Source: an uncultured Clostridia bacterium
GTDB lineage: Bacteria > Bacillota > Clostridia > Christensenellales > Borkfalkiaceae
NCBI GenBank assembly: GCA_944328495.1
Contig: CALVHR010000005.1
Span: 1 to 64,000 of the forward strand
DNA: 64,000 bases
Reading direction: 5' to 3'
The notes beneath the pieces were generated by a model. The model worked only from the letters and a program-made list of their open reading frames with translations. It had not been told where the DNA came from and did no database searches. The position numbers were made by a program, and so were the translations under genes. This document shows, piece after piece, positions 44,028-52,503 of the stretch (position 1 is its first letter; each line of letters starts with the position of its first letter).

Positions 44028-44097
44028 CTGCGCCGCAAGCGGCGCGAATTTATATCTCTTGTTCGGTACGGCGCACAGACGTGCGCCGCCGCAATCT
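44028..44097 (-). promoter_or_regulatory. Structured 5' leader of lon
   Basis: Two hairpins lie between promoter and start on the minus strand: one with arms GGCGCAC and GTGCGCC (within 44073-44097), and one with arms GCGCCGC and GCGGCGC (44028-44043) directly abutting the AGGGG SD. Confidence 0.5.
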
Positions 44098-44106
44098 TTC
44101 CTTTTC

Positions 44107-44135
44107 AGTATAACACAATTCCCGCACTTTTACAA
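44107..44135 (-). promoter_or_regulatory. SigA-type promoter of lon-engB
   Basis: -35 TTGTAA (44130-44135), 17-base spacer, -10 TATACT (44107-44112), minus strand. Confidence 0.72.
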
Positions 44136-44209
44136 GCCAATTTGATTTTTTGCATACCGCGCTTTGCGTTTTTTGCAATTCTTTCACAAAGTTTCCGTTT
44201 TTCGCTCGG

Positions 44210-44250
44210 TTTTGCAAAACAGAAGGCGCACCCCGCAGGGCGCGCCCGAT
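44210..44250 (-). terminator. Probable terminator of nfnAB
   Basis: A GC-rich stem (GGCGCGCCC against GGGGTGCGCC, imperfect) just after the nfnB stop, followed on the minus strand by TTCTGTTTTG. Confidence 0.55.
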
Positions 44251-44251
44251 A

Positions 44252-45643
44252 TCAATTCTTGTTTTTAATATATTCGTCGATGGCTTCCGCGGCCGTCTTG
44301 CCCGCGCCCATCGCAAGAATAACCGTCGCGGCACCCGTAACGGCATCGCCTCCCGCATATACGCCTTCGCGCGAGGTCAACCCGTGCTCGTCTGCAATGA
44401 TCCCGCCCCATTTCTGCGTTTCCAAACCTTTGGTCGTGTTCTTGATCAGCGGGTTGGGACTCGTTCCGATCGCCATGATCACGCAATCGCATTCCAGCGT
44501 GAATTCGCTGCCTGCCTTCTCTACGGGACGGCGCCTGCCCGAAGCATCGGGCTCGCCCAGCTCCATCTCCACACAGGTCATGCCGCGCACCATGCCGTTT
44601 TCACCTTCCAAGATCGCCGTCGGATTGGTCAGAAATTTAAAGACGATCCCCTCTTCCTTCGCATGTTCCACTTCCTCCGCGCGCGCGGGAAGTTCGTGCT
44701 CGCTGCGGCGGTAAACAATATATACTTCTTCCGCGCCCAAACGCTTTGCACAGCGCGCCGCGTCCATCGCGACGTTGCCGCCGCCCACGACCGCTACTTT
44801 CTTCACATGCAAAACGGGCGTGCGCGAATTGTCTTTATACGCCTTCATCAGATTGACGCGGGTCAAAAACTCATTCGCGGAATACACGCTCTTCAAATTT
44901 TCGCCCGGAATGTTCATAAACCGCGGCAGACCCGCACCGCTCCCGACAAATACCGCTTCGAATCCGTATTCCCCCATCAGTTCATCGATCGAAAGCACTT
45001 TGCCGATGACCATGTTGGTCTCCACTTTCACGCCAAGCGCTTTGAGGTTATCGATCTCTTTTTCGACGATGAGCTTGGGAAGACGAAATTCGGGAATGCC
45101 GTATACGAGCACGCCGCCCGCCAGGTGCAGCGCCTCGAAGACCGTCACATCATAGCCGCGCTTGGCAAGATCGCCCGCGCAGGTCAGCCCCGCAGGCCCG
45201 CTGCCGACAACCGCCACTTTGTGGCCGTTCGGCTCCGCCTTGACGGGAAGATCGCAGCTGTTTGCATTGTGCCAATCGGCAACAAAACGCTCCAGCCTGC
45301 CGATCGCGACGGGCTCGCCTTTGATGCCGCGCACGCACTTGCTCTCGCACTGCGTCTCCTGCGGGCAGACCCTGCCGCATACCGCGGGAAGCGAACTCGT
45401 CTTCTGTATGATCTGATACGCCTCTTCGAATTCCCCTGCCGCGACTTTCGCAATAAATTCGGGGATATGTATCTTTACCGGACATCCCCCGATGCAGGGT
45501 TTATGTTTACAATTGAGGCACCGCTGCGCCTCTTCGATCGCAGTTTCTGCCGTATATCCGAGCGCAACCTCGTAAAAATTTTTATTGCGCACTTCGGGCG
45601 CCTGCGAAGGCATCTCGTGCTTTTTGGGAGACATGTTCGGCAT
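44252..45643 (-). CDS. nfnB: NfnB-like subunit: GltD-type NADPH oxidoreductase
   Basis: A 463-residue flavoprotein of the GltD family. The N-terminal Cys clusters CLNCKHKPCIGGCP and CGRVCPQETQCESKC bind two [4Fe-4S] clusters; GSGPAGLTCAGDLAKRG is the FAD site and VVGGGNVAMDAAR the NAD(P)H site. Placed 1 base after an FNR-type subunit, it fits NfnB of the NADH-dependent reduced ferredoxin:NADP+ oxidoreductase, which makes NADPH by flavin-based electron bifurcation. A stand-alone glutamate synthase small subunit is the other reading, but no GltB gene is near. Confidence 0.85.
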   Translation of the reverse strand: MPNMSPKKHEMPSQAPEVRNKNFYEVALGYTAETAIEEAQRCLNCKHKPCIGGCPVKIHIPEFIAKVAAGEFEEAYQIIQKTSSLPAVCGRVCPQETQCESKCVRGIKGEPVAIGRLERFVADWHNANSCDLPVKAEPNGHKVAVVGSGPAGLTCAGDLAKRGYDVTVFEALHLAGGVLVYGIPEFRLPKLIVEKEIDNLKALGVKVETNMVIGKVLSIDELMGEYGFEAVFVGSGAGLPRFMNIPGENLKSVYSANEFLTRVNLMKAYKDNSRTPVLHVKKVAVVGGGNVAMDAARCAKRLGAEEVYIVYRRSEHELPARAEEVEHAKEEGIVFKFLTNPTAILEGENGMVRGMTCVEMELGEPDASGRRRPVEKAGSEFTLECDCVIMAIGTSPNPLIKNTTKGLETQKWGGIIADEHGLTSREGVYAGGDAVTGAATVILAMGAGKTAAEAIDEYIKNKN

Positions 45644-45644
45644 C

Positions 45645-46487
45645 TTACTTTACCTCCTTTTTAAAGAGGTTGCACGCTTCCTCGCGCTCTCTCTTTTCAA
45701 AATCCCTGTACGTCGACGCGCGTTTCAAAATTTCATCGTAATCCACTTCGTGCCCGTCAAAATCCGGACCGTCCACGCAGGCAAATTTCGTCTTGCCCGC
45801 AACCGTCAGACGGCAGCAGCCGCACATGCCCGTCCCGTCGATCATGATCGGGTTCATGCTGACCATCGTCTTGATATTGTGCTGCTTTGTCAGAAGAGAC
45901 ACAAACTTCATCATCACGACCGGCCCGATCGCAATCACTTCGTCATATGCGTTCCCCGCCTCGATGAGCGCTTTGAGCGCATCCGTTACCAGCCCCTTTT
46001 CGCCGTAACTCCCGTCGTCCGTCATCATCTTATACACGTCGGACACAGCGCGGAATTCCTCTTCCAAAATCACGAGATCTTTGTTGCGGAAACCGACGAT
46101 GCTGTGCACTTCGGCGCCCAGCTCATGCAGTTTTTTCGCAACGGGATATGCGATCGCACAGCCGACGCCGCCGCCCACGACCGCCACTTTTTTCAAGCCG
46201 TCCAAATGCGACGGCTCGCCCAAAGGCCCTACAAAATCATGAATAAAATCACCCTCGTTTAAATGATTCAGGCGCTCCGTTGTACCGCCCACGATCTGGA
46301 AAATGATCGTGACCGTGCCGCGCGCGCGATCATAATCGGCGACGGTGAGCGGGATCCGCTCCCCTTCTTCGTCCACGCGCAAAATGACAAACTGCCCCGG
46401 CTGCGCCTTCTTTGCGATAAAGGGCGCATCCACTTCCATCAGCGTGACGGTGGGATTCAACTCTCTCTTTTTTAAGATCTTATACAT
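45645..46487 (-). CDS. nfnA: NfnA-like subunit: ferredoxin-NADP+ reductase type, [2Fe-2S]
   Basis: A 280-residue flavoprotein. The FAD-binding beta barrel spans 1-95 (QPGQFVILRV and GERIPLTVAD), the NAD-binding domain starts at VAVVGGGVGCAIAYPVA, and the C-terminal cysteines GTGMCGCCRLTVAG and FACVDGPDFDGH hold the [2Fe-2S] cluster. Similar to NfnA and PyrK. Adjacent nfnB and lack of pyrD favour Nfn, which balances ferredoxin, NADH and NADPH pools in anaerobes. It is the first gene of the operon, under its own promoter. Confidence 0.85.
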   Translation of the reverse strand: MYKILKKRELNPTVTLMEVDAPFIAKKAQPGQFVILRVDEEGERIPLTVADYDRARGTVTIIFQIVGGTTERLNHLNEGDFIHDFVGPLGEPSHLDGLKKVAVVGGGVGCAIAYPVAKKLHELGAEVHSIVGFRNKDLVILEEEFRAVSDVYKMMTDDGSYGEKGLVTDALKALIEAGNAYDEVIAIGPVVMMKFVSLLTKQHNIKTMVSMNPIMIDGTGMCGCCRLTVAGKTKFACVDGPDFDGHEVDYDEILKRASTYRDFEKREREEACNLFKKEVK

Positions 46488-46586
46488 AACCTACCTGTCC
46501 TTTTCCGTTTGCGCGGCAGAATGCGATCCGCCCTCTGCACACACGCCGCTCGCGCGCACAGGCGCGCACAATATTGTATCTTATAC

Positions 46587-46615
46587 AGTATAAATGACGG
46601 CGCGTGTTTTTTCAA
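46587..46615 (-). promoter_or_regulatory. SigA-type promoter of nfnAB
   Basis: -35 TTGAAA (46610-46615), 17-base spacer, -10 TATACT (46587-46592), minus strand. It leaves a leader of roughly 90 bases. Confidence 0.75.
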
Positions 46616-46717
46616 GCATTTTGCGCCGCGTATGAAAAAAAATGCTATTCAAATTTTTTATGCCATGTCTTTTTTCACTTCAAACACCCGTCGTCACATA
46701 AAAATTCCTCTCGCGCA

Positions 46718-47554
46718 TCAAAACCGAGCATATACGACGGACATGTCGTCACGAAATTTCAGGCGTGAAAATTTTTCGCAAGCGGGATCGGAATTCTGCG
46801 CGGCATGCAGTTTTTTCACTGCCTGTACGATGCCGTTCTCCGCGACGTCGGCGATCATTTCTGCGGGACTTTTATACAGCCCGAACAGATCGTACGCTTC
46901 CGCAAATCCGTCCGAAAAGAGCAGAACGTCTTTCAGTCCCGCGATCGGAACGCTCCCCATGACAGCCGTATCCAGCCCCTCGACCGTGTGCGCGAGCGCA
47001 CCGTACCCGCCCGCTTTGTTCATCCGCGCGCGGTTTTGCAGAATCTGCGGCACGATCCGCGGAAAAGTCTCTAAAAAAGGAAGTCCTTCTTCCCGCGCAA
47101 TTTTTTTCATTTGCAAAAGGAGCGCTTCGTCCAGTTTTACAAGCCGTTCGTCGAGAAGATACCGAACGCCCCCTTCCCTGTCCCGAAGAACAATGCCCGC
47201 ATCGCCCAAACAGTAATATTCCAGCATTCCGCCGCGCTCCCGCACGGCGGAGATCATGGCGGAAGGCTTATCTTTTACCTGCGATGCGCCCAAAAATGAA
47301 TCATACGTCTCCGCTGTTTTACGCACACATTCCCGCATGATCGAAAGGAACGACGCATCTTTTTTCAACAAGCCTGCCAAAGTATCGCGAAAAGTACGCG
47401 CATACCATTCCGCATCGGTAAACGCGTCCGTAACTTTACAGCCGTCCACTCCCGTTGCCCCGTCGATGACAAACGCAAACCGTTCACAGGCGAACAGCGC
47501 GTCTTCGCAATGCGTATTCTTTGCGCCGCAAAGATATGTGTAAATATTGCGCAT
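46718..47554 (-). CDS. PP2C-like serine/threonine phosphatase
   Basis: A 278-residue PPM/PP2C-fold protein. Metal-site motifs are recognisable though diverged: NTHCEDALF, VIDGATGVDG, CLGDAGIVL, LFSDGFAEAYD and RDDMSVVYARF. No extra domains, so it is a soluble phosphatase or PP2C-like sensor; the target is unknown. The ATG at 47554 has its AGGAG 12 bases upstream; an out-of-frame ATG lies closer to it. A strong promoter indicates a single-gene unit. There is no nearby PASTA kinase. Confidence 0.72.
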   Translation of the reverse strand: MRNIYTYLCGAKNTHCEDALFACERFAFVIDGATGVDGCKVTDAFTDAEWYARTFRDTLAGLLKKDASFLSIMRECVRKTAETYDSFLGASQVKDKPSAMISAVRERGGMLEYYCLGDAGIVLRDREGGVRYLLDERLVKLDEALLLQMKKIAREEGLPFLETFPRIVPQILQNRARMNKAGGYGALAHTVEGLDTAVMGSVPIAGLKDVLLFSDGFAEAYDLFGLYKSPAEMIADVAENGIVQAVKKLHAAQNSDPACEKFSRLKFRDDMSVVYARF

Positions 47555-47604
47555 CTGTCCATATGCTCCTTCTTTTCAGTGCCTTAACATAGCCCGCTCT
47601 TATC

Positions 47605-47633
47605 AGTATAAAACTCGGCACACAATTTTTCAA
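47605..47633 (-). promoter_or_regulatory. SigA-type promoter of PP2C-like gene
   Basis: -35 TTGAAA (47628-47633), 17-base spacer, -10 TATACT (47605-47610), minus strand. Confidence 0.78.
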
Positions 47634-47673
47634 GCAATTTGCCGCTATTAACAAAATTTTTTGCCGCCGCCTT

Positions 47674-47723
47674 AAAAAAGCACAAAATTTCAAAGCGCCC
47701 GACGCTTTGCGTCGGGCGCTTTG
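47674..47723 (-). terminator. Terminator of 61-residue gene
   Basis: A perfect 15-bp stem (47691-47705/47709-47723) with a three-base loop, then a T-rich run ending in TTTTTT on the minus strand (47674-47690). Confidence 0.85.
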
Positions 47724-47752
47724 AAAACGGAAAAGGCATTTCGCCGCACCTT

Positions 47753-47938
47753 TTACCTTTGCTGCATTTTTTCAACGGTGATCCTGTAACAGTCACCGCT
47801 TTCGAGCGAATAGAGAAACCCTTCTTTCTCTTTTCGGAACTCCCCCACATAAAATTCCTGCATATACCGCAACAAATCGTCGGATATATCCTGCCGAACC
47901 GAATATTGCCACTTCGGCTTTCCTTCAAGCACAACCAT
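47753..47938 (-). CDS. Small protein under a promoter with Spo0A-like boxes, unknown function
   Basis: A 61-residue hydrophilic protein (starting MVVLEGKPKWQYSVRQDISD). No family recognised and no signal peptide. It looks like a real gene because it has a strong SD (GGAGG, 7 bases before the ATG), an extended -10 promoter and a strong terminator of its own. Boxes matching the Spo0A site TGTCGAA flank and overlap the promoter, which suggests control by Spo0A during stationary phase or sporulation entry. Confidence 0.7.
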   Translation of the reverse strand: MVVLEGKPKWQYSVRQDISDDLLRYMQEFYVGEFRKEKEGFLYSLESGDCYRITVEKMQQR

Positions 47939-48239
47939 AAAACGACCTCCTTCGTATTTAATCTGTCGTTTTCGACAATAGTATTATACCATTTTCGACG
48001 ATATTCGCAAAACAATTGTCCTCCGAAAGCAGTGAGAGGTTTTGTCGTTTCGGCACTTCTTTTTAAAATTTTGTCGAACGATGCGAGATGCGCAGATACA
48101 GAGATATCCCGAGCCCTATAAACAGCGCATGATTTTTGCAATTGCGTTGCGTAACGGAACCGCGAAATCTCGGCATCATTTTCTTTGCATTTAAAAAAGC
48201 CCCGCTATTGCAGGGCCTTTTCACTTGCAAATTTTATGT
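47939..48239. promoter_or_regulatory. Promoter region with Spo0A-like boxes
   Basis: Minus-strand -10 TATAAT (47983-47988, preceded by TGG) and -35 TTGCGA (48005-48010), spacer 16. TGTCGAA boxes: 47971-47977 (minus, perfect, overlapping the expected start), 47994-48000 (minus, six of seven, in the promoter spacer), 48072-48078 (plus, perfect). The first is half of a TGTCG-TTTT-CGACA palindrome (47964-47977). Bases 48100-48190 show nothing I can name. Confidence 0.6.
48196..48222 (-). terminator. Terminator of radC-gltX-kinase-regulator operon
   Basis: An imperfect GC stem (AAGGCCC against GGGGCTT) followed by TTTTTT on the minus strand, 18 bases after the regulator stop. Confidence 0.7.
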
Positions 48240-48890
48240 TCAGCCGCCGAGCGTCGCTTTCATTTTCGCGATCGCATCCGCACGGCTGTCACAGCCGAGT
48301 TTCATGTAAATGGCGCTGATATAGTTGCGCGCCGTTCCGTCCGAAAGATTGAGTGCGGACGCGATCTGGCGGTTGTTAAATCCTTCATAGATCATCACCG
48401 CGATCTCCACTTCACGGTCAGAAAGTCCGAAAGCCCGACGCAATTTGATCTCGCGGTCAGACGTAACCATCTTTGCCGCGTCCGTGATCTTTTTCGCGAT
48501 CTTTGCAGGCAGTATGGTATCTCCCGCATACGCGTTGCGGATCGCATCGATCAGCGCGGGCGCGCTGATATCCTTGAGAAGGTATCCGCACGCGCCGTTG
48601 TTGAGCGCGCTCAAAATATAATCACTGTCGTCAAAGGTCGTGAGCATAAGCACTTTCACATTCGGATAACGTTTCTTGATCTCGCCCGTCGTCACAACGC
48701 CGTTCATGTTCGGCATACGGATATCCAAAAGCACGACATCGGGCACACAGCCCTGTTCCATGCGTTCGAGCGCATCCTGCCCGTCGCTCGCAAGCGCGAT
48801 CACTTCCAGATCTTCGGACGAAGAGAGAACACTGCGGATCCCTTCCGACAAAATTACCTGATCATCGACGATCATCACTTTGATCTTCAT
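48240..48890 (-). CDS. NarL/LuxR-type response regulator
   Basis: A 216-residue two-component regulator. Receiver domain 1-120: acidic pair in IVDDQ, phospho-Asp in VLLDIRMPNMNG, Thr in LTTFDD and Lys in LLKDI. The C-terminal LuxR helix-turn-helix is LSDREVEIAVMIYEGFNNRQ and IASALNLSDGTARNYISAIY. The gene overlaps its kinase by 29 bases, with AGGAG 8 bases before the ATG. The layout resembles LiaR/DesR-type pairs, but the signal is unknown. Confidence 0.92.
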   Translation of the reverse strand: MKIKVMIVDDQVILSEGIRSVLSSSEDLEVIALASDGQDALERMEQGCVPDVVLLDIRMPNMNGVVTTGEIKKRYPNVKVLMLTTFDDSDYILSALNNGACGYLLKDISAPALIDAIRNAYAGDTILPAKIAKKITDAAKMVTSDREIKLRRAFGLSDREVEIAVMIYEGFNNRQIASALNLSDGTARNYISAIYMKLGCDSRADAIAKMKATLGG

Positions 48891-50190
48891 TCCCTTTCTC
48901 CTTTTGCGCGGTAATTTTCAGCGAACCGGGCAGACTGAGCAAAATCTCAAAGCCTTCCCCCTCTTCCGAGGAAAAATGCACCATCCCGCCCAGGCTCTCC
49001 GCTTTGGCACGCATGCCCGACAATCCGAATCCCTCTTTGAATTTTTTCATATCTACGCCCGTGCCGTTATCGGACAAAAGAAATTCGACAAAATTTCCTT
49101 TATCTTTCAGTTCAAACAAAAATGCGGTACTGCCGCCGTGGCGAATGCCGTTGGAAATACCTTCCCGCAGCGTATTGCTGATAAAACGTTCCGCCTCTTC
49201 GGTCAGTTCCAAATCATCGATCTTGCTGCGGACGGTCAGATACGTGCCGTTTGCCGTCTCTTCGAGAATCCCTTCGAGATACTCTTTCAGCGTGACGTTT
49301 TCACGCCTGCCCGACAGCAAATGCACCGAAAGCCGCAACTGATCCAGACAGTTCTTTGCCTGAATATTTGCCGCCGTGATGCACCGCTCTGCTTCCGCGA
49401 CGTCTTTTCCGAGCGCGAGGCGCGCCGCTTCCGTCTGCATGATGACCGTTGTCAAAGAATGCCCCGCCGTATCGTGGATCTCCTTGGCGATGCGGTTGCG
49501 CTCTTCGAGAACCGTCGCTTCTTCCAGCTTGTCGTATGCGCGCAAAAGTTCTCTTCGGCTCTCTTCCAATTCGTGTAAATTTTCTTCGATTTGCCTGTTT
49601 TTGCGCGAAACGGTCATGGCAAAATTGAACATTACAAAATGCAGAACGAGCACCACGAGCGCAAGAAAATACTGCGACGATACCGCAAATGCGGAACCGA
49701 ACTCGTTGTTGACGACCGCAATGACGGCATATACAGACGTGAACGCCACGAGATTTACCGCAAACATGATGAGGTCGTCCCGCAGGGAAGGCGCGGAAAT
49801 ATAGTATTCCGAAAGGACGAGCACGTAGACGAGATAGCAGAACGAATCGGTCGCGACCGAAACGCGCCATCCCGAAAAGAAATTCAAAAGGATCAGCAAT
49901 ATGCTGTCGAGCACATACCAGGCGATCTTGCGGTGAAAAGTGCGCATGGCGAATATTTTCATCACCATGGAAAAGAAAAGCAGGACGGAAACGGGAATGG
50001 TCAGATAAACCGCACCCTGTGCCCGCTCGAGCGCACTGAACACGACAATAAAGATGACGATCACGAGCAGAACAAGAATGACAAGGCGGATCGTCTGCAA
50101 CATGTTCAGCTCGGCAAGCGATTTCACCAGCCCGCGCCGCTCTTTGCCTGTGCTCTTACCCTCTTTGCCCGTTTTTTTATCGGCGTTCAT
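48862..50190 (-). CDS. Sensor histidine kinase (HisKA_3 type)
   Basis: A 442-residue kinase. Residues about 30-190 carry five or six membrane segments with little outside, an intramembrane-sensing layout; a coiled coil (RKNRQIEENLHELEESRREL) leads to the HisKA_3 box ERNRIAKEIHDTAGHSL (phospho-His) and an ATPase domain (GISNGIRHGG, DNGTGVD, GFGLSGMRAKAESLGG). The ATG at 50190 overlaps the gltX stop (ATGA); upstream extension into gltX is excluded. It works with the adjacent regulator. Confidence 0.9.
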   Translation of the reverse strand: MNADKKTGKEGKSTGKERRGLVKSLAELNMLQTIRLVILVLLVIVIFIVVFSALERAQGAVYLTIPVSVLLFFSMVMKIFAMRTFHRKIAWYVLDSILLILLNFFSGWRVSVATDSFCYLVYVLVLSEYYISAPSLRDDLIMFAVNLVAFTSVYAVIAVVNNEFGSAFAVSSQYFLALVVLVLHFVMFNFAMTVSRKNRQIEENLHELEESRRELLRAYDKLEEATVLEERNRIAKEIHDTAGHSLTTVIMQTEAARLALGKDVAEAERCITAANIQAKNCLDQLRLSVHLLSGRRENVTLKEYLEGILEETANGTYLTVRSKIDDLELTEEAERFISNTLREGISNGIRHGGSTAFLFELKDKGNFVEFLLSDNGTGVDMKKFKEGFGLSGMRAKAESLGGMVHFSSEEGEGFEILLSLPGSLKITAQKEKGNEDQSDDRR

Positions 50191-51626
50191 ACGGAAAGAG
50201 CCTGCTCCGCCGCGGCAAGGCGGGAAAGACAGCGTTCTTTGCCCAAAAGTTCCGCCATTTCGCTCGCGCCGCCCGGGGTATTTTCGCGCGCCGTCAGGGC
50301 AATACGCACGCACCAGAGCACCTGCCCGTTTTTCATGCCGAGCTCCTGCGCCAGCGCAACCAACGCCTGGTAAATCGGTGCGTTTTCGAATTCCGAAAGG
50401 TTTTCCAGAGCCTTTGCCGCCGCAGGGAGGACTGTCTTTGCGATTTCCGCATCCGATTTCATCTTTTTATTGAAATACAGCGCGGAATCGATCGGCCCGT
50501 ACTCCTCCAAAAAGTCGATCTTGGACGGAATGTCTTCGAGCACGTCCACGCGCGACTGCACCAAATGCAAAAGTTTGTCTTCCTCATATTTTCCGTACGC
50601 TTTGGACTTTTGCAAAAACGGCAGAGCGAGCGATTTGAATTGTTCGAAACTCATTTCACGAATATATTCGCCCGAAAGCCAGCGCAGTTTGGGCTCGTCG
50701 AAAATGGACGGCGACTTGTTCAGGCCCGCCAAAGAGAAATGCTCTTCCAACTCCCGCAAAGTCATCTTCTCCTGATTGCTCTTGGGGCTCCAACCCAAAA
50801 GCGCGATATAATTCACGATCGCCTCTTTGATATAGCCCTTCGCGACAAGATCCTGATAGCTCGCATCGCCGTTGCGCTTGGAAAGTTTCTCGTGCGCATT
50901 TTTCATGATCGGCGGCAAATGAATGTACACGGGACGTTCCCAACCGAACGCATCGTACATGAGATTGTATTTTGGCGTGGAGGAAAGATATTCGCTCCCG
51001 CGGATCACGTGCGTAATGCCCATCAGATGATCGTCCACCACGTTTGCGAAATTATAGGTAGGCATTCCGTCGCTTTTCAATAAAACGCCGTCCTCGATAT
51101 CCTTGAAATCGACGCTGACATGCCCATATACGAGATCGTCGTATGACCCGCTCCCCTCTTCGGGAACATTCTGTCGAATGACATACGGCACCCCCGACGC
51201 AAGCTTTTCTGCGATTTCCTCTTTGGAAAGATGCAGGCAATGCTTATCATATCGTCCGACTCCGTTTTCGTCTTTGAGCGAATCGATGCGCTCTTTATCG
51301 CAAAAACAATAATATGCGCCGCCCAGTTCTACCAGCTTTTCGGCGTATTCTTTATAGATCGCCGCGCGCTCGCTCTGAATGTACGGGCCGTAGTTCCCGC
51401 CAATGTCGGGGCCCTCGTCGTAAACGATCCCGGCATCTTTCAAAGTATCGTATATGATCTGTACGGCACCCTCGACATAGCGGCGGCTGTCCGTATCTTC
51501 CAGGCGCAGAATAAATTTCCCGCCCTGGCTTTTGGCATACAGATAACCGTACAGCGCGGTACGCAAATTCCCGATGTGCATATAACCCGTAGGACTGGGT
51601 GCGAATCTCGTTCTTACTTCTTTCAT
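50187..51626 (-). CDS. gltX: Glutamate--tRNA ligase
   Basis: A 479-residue class I aminoacyl-tRNA synthetase charging tRNA-Glu (and probably tRNA-Gln, as usual in Firmicutes with GatCAB). The HIGH-type motif is in FAPSPTGYMHIGNLRTAL near the N-terminus, LEDTDSRR follows, and the KMSKS-type loop is KLSKRNG. The ATG at 51626 has AGGA close upstream and is the family start; the frame extends seven codons further. It lies 21 bases after radC and overlaps the kinase start. Confidence 0.94.
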   Translation of the reverse strand: MKEVRTRFAPSPTGYMHIGNLRTALYGYLYAKSQGGKFILRLEDTDSRRYVEGAVQIIYDTLKDAGIVYDEGPDIGGNYGPYIQSERAAIYKEYAEKLVELGGAYYCFCDKERIDSLKDENGVGRYDKHCLHLSKEEIAEKLASGVPYVIRQNVPEEGSGSYDDLVYGHVSVDFKDIEDGVLLKSDGMPTYNFANVVDDHLMGITHVIRGSEYLSSTPKYNLMYDAFGWERPVYIHLPPIMKNAHEKLSKRNGDASYQDLVAKGYIKEAIVNYIALLGWSPKSNQEKMTLRELEEHFSLAGLNKSPSIFDEPKLRWLSGEYIREMSFEQFKSLALPFLQKSKAYGKYEEDKLLHLVQSRVDVLEDIPSKIDFLEEYGPIDSALYFNKKMKSDAEIAKTVLPAAAKALENLSEFENAPIYQALVALAQELGMKNGQVLWCVRIALTARENTPGGASEMAELLGKERCLSRLAAAEQALSV

Positions 51627-51647
51627 GTCATTTCCTTCCGTTTGCAT

Positions 51648-52325
51648 TTATTCCTTGTATTCGACCGAATAAATTCGGCCGGTATAGTAATAGCTGTACA
51701 AATCTTTGCCGACGATCACACTGTCGCAAAGGCGCGCACCGTGCATGTGACACATCCTGCTGATCTCCCGCATGCATCGGTCGTCTTCCTCCGAAGGCGT
51801 ACTGTTCCCGCTCGGATGATTGTGCGCAACGATGACGTTGACGGGCTTGACCTCGGAAAGAATGTAACCGAATGTCTGACTGTCCAGCGAAACTTTGTCT
51901 TTCCGCACGCCTGAAACCGTCTTCGCACACAGAAAAACGCAATTTACGTCCGCAAGATAAACTTCCAACTTTTCAGTTTTGCAGCCATCAAAACGCTCGC
52001 GGATAAACGCGCTCACCTCGCCGAAATTGCTTAAACTGATCCGCCTGTTTTTCACCCCGCGAATGCGCCGCATCAGTTCCCCGACCATCCAAATATGCTC
52101 TGCGGCCCTCGGCCCGATCCCCGCCACCGTGCAGAGCAGACGCGGCGTTGCGTTAAATACACCTTCCAGATCACCGAAACTGTCCAGCAGATCGTGCGCG
52201 ATCGGGTTCGTATTCCGCCGATTGATCGGATCGAACAAAAGTATTTCCAGCAGTTCATGATCGGTAAGCGATTCCCCGTGCGAAAACAGACGTTCACGGA
52301 TACGCTCTCTGTGTCCTTCGTGCAT
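51648..52325 (-). CDS. radC: RadC-family JAB/MPN protein
   Basis: A 225-residue RadC homologue: N-terminal helix-hairpin-helix region (TPRLLCTVAGIGPRAAEHI, about 60-80) and C-terminal JAB metalloprotease-like domain with AHNHPSGNSTPSEED, the H-x-H-P-S-G-x7-D zinc motif. The cellular role of RadC remains unclear despite the name. It is the first gene of an operon leading to gltX and a two-component system, with its own promoter. Confidence 0.9.
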   Translation of the reverse strand: MHEGHRERIRERLFSHGESLTDHELLEILLFDPINRRNTNPIAHDLLDSFGDLEGVFNATPRLLCTVAGIGPRAAEHIWMVGELMRRIRGVKNRRISLSNFGEVSAFIRERFDGCKTEKLEVYLADVNCVFLCAKTVSGVRKDKVSLDSQTFGYILSEVKPVNVIVAHNHPSGNSTPSEEDDRCMREISRMCHMHGARLCDSVIVGKDLYSYYYTGRIYSVEYKE

Positions 52326-52360
52326 GATCCACCTTTTCTTCCTTTGCTTTTTCGTTCAAT

Positions 52361-52390
52361 ATTGTATCACATCCGCGCCTGTTTTTACAA
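52361..52390 (-). promoter_or_regulatory. Promoter of radC operon
   Basis: -35 TTGTAA (52385-52390), 18-base spacer, -10 TACAAT (52361-52366), minus strand. Confidence 0.6.
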
Positions 52391-52440
52391 GCCTTTTTCA
52401 ATACCCGCACACCATTTTTCGCTTTCTCGGGGCAAAGCCG

Positions 52441-52478
52441 TCAAAAACAACAGGGCCCGCGGCAAATGCCGCGGGCCC
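52441..52478 (-). terminator. Terminator of M23 peptidase gene
   Basis: A perfect 11-bp stem (52453-52463/52468-52478), then TGTTGTTTTTGA on the minus strand. Confidence 0.85.
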
Positions 52479-52503
52479 CCGAAAAAGGAAGATGCGAATG
52501 TTC

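Noticed and set aside
44019..44140. CIRCE or CtsR operator upstream of lon
   Set aside because: No inverted repeat of the CIRCE type and no CtsR heptad repeats are present.
47584..48141. 185-codon minus-strand frame covering the 61-residue gene region
   Set aside because: It has no SD, low-complexity composition and crosses a terminator and promoter; the shorter gene 47753-47938 in another frame has all expected signals.
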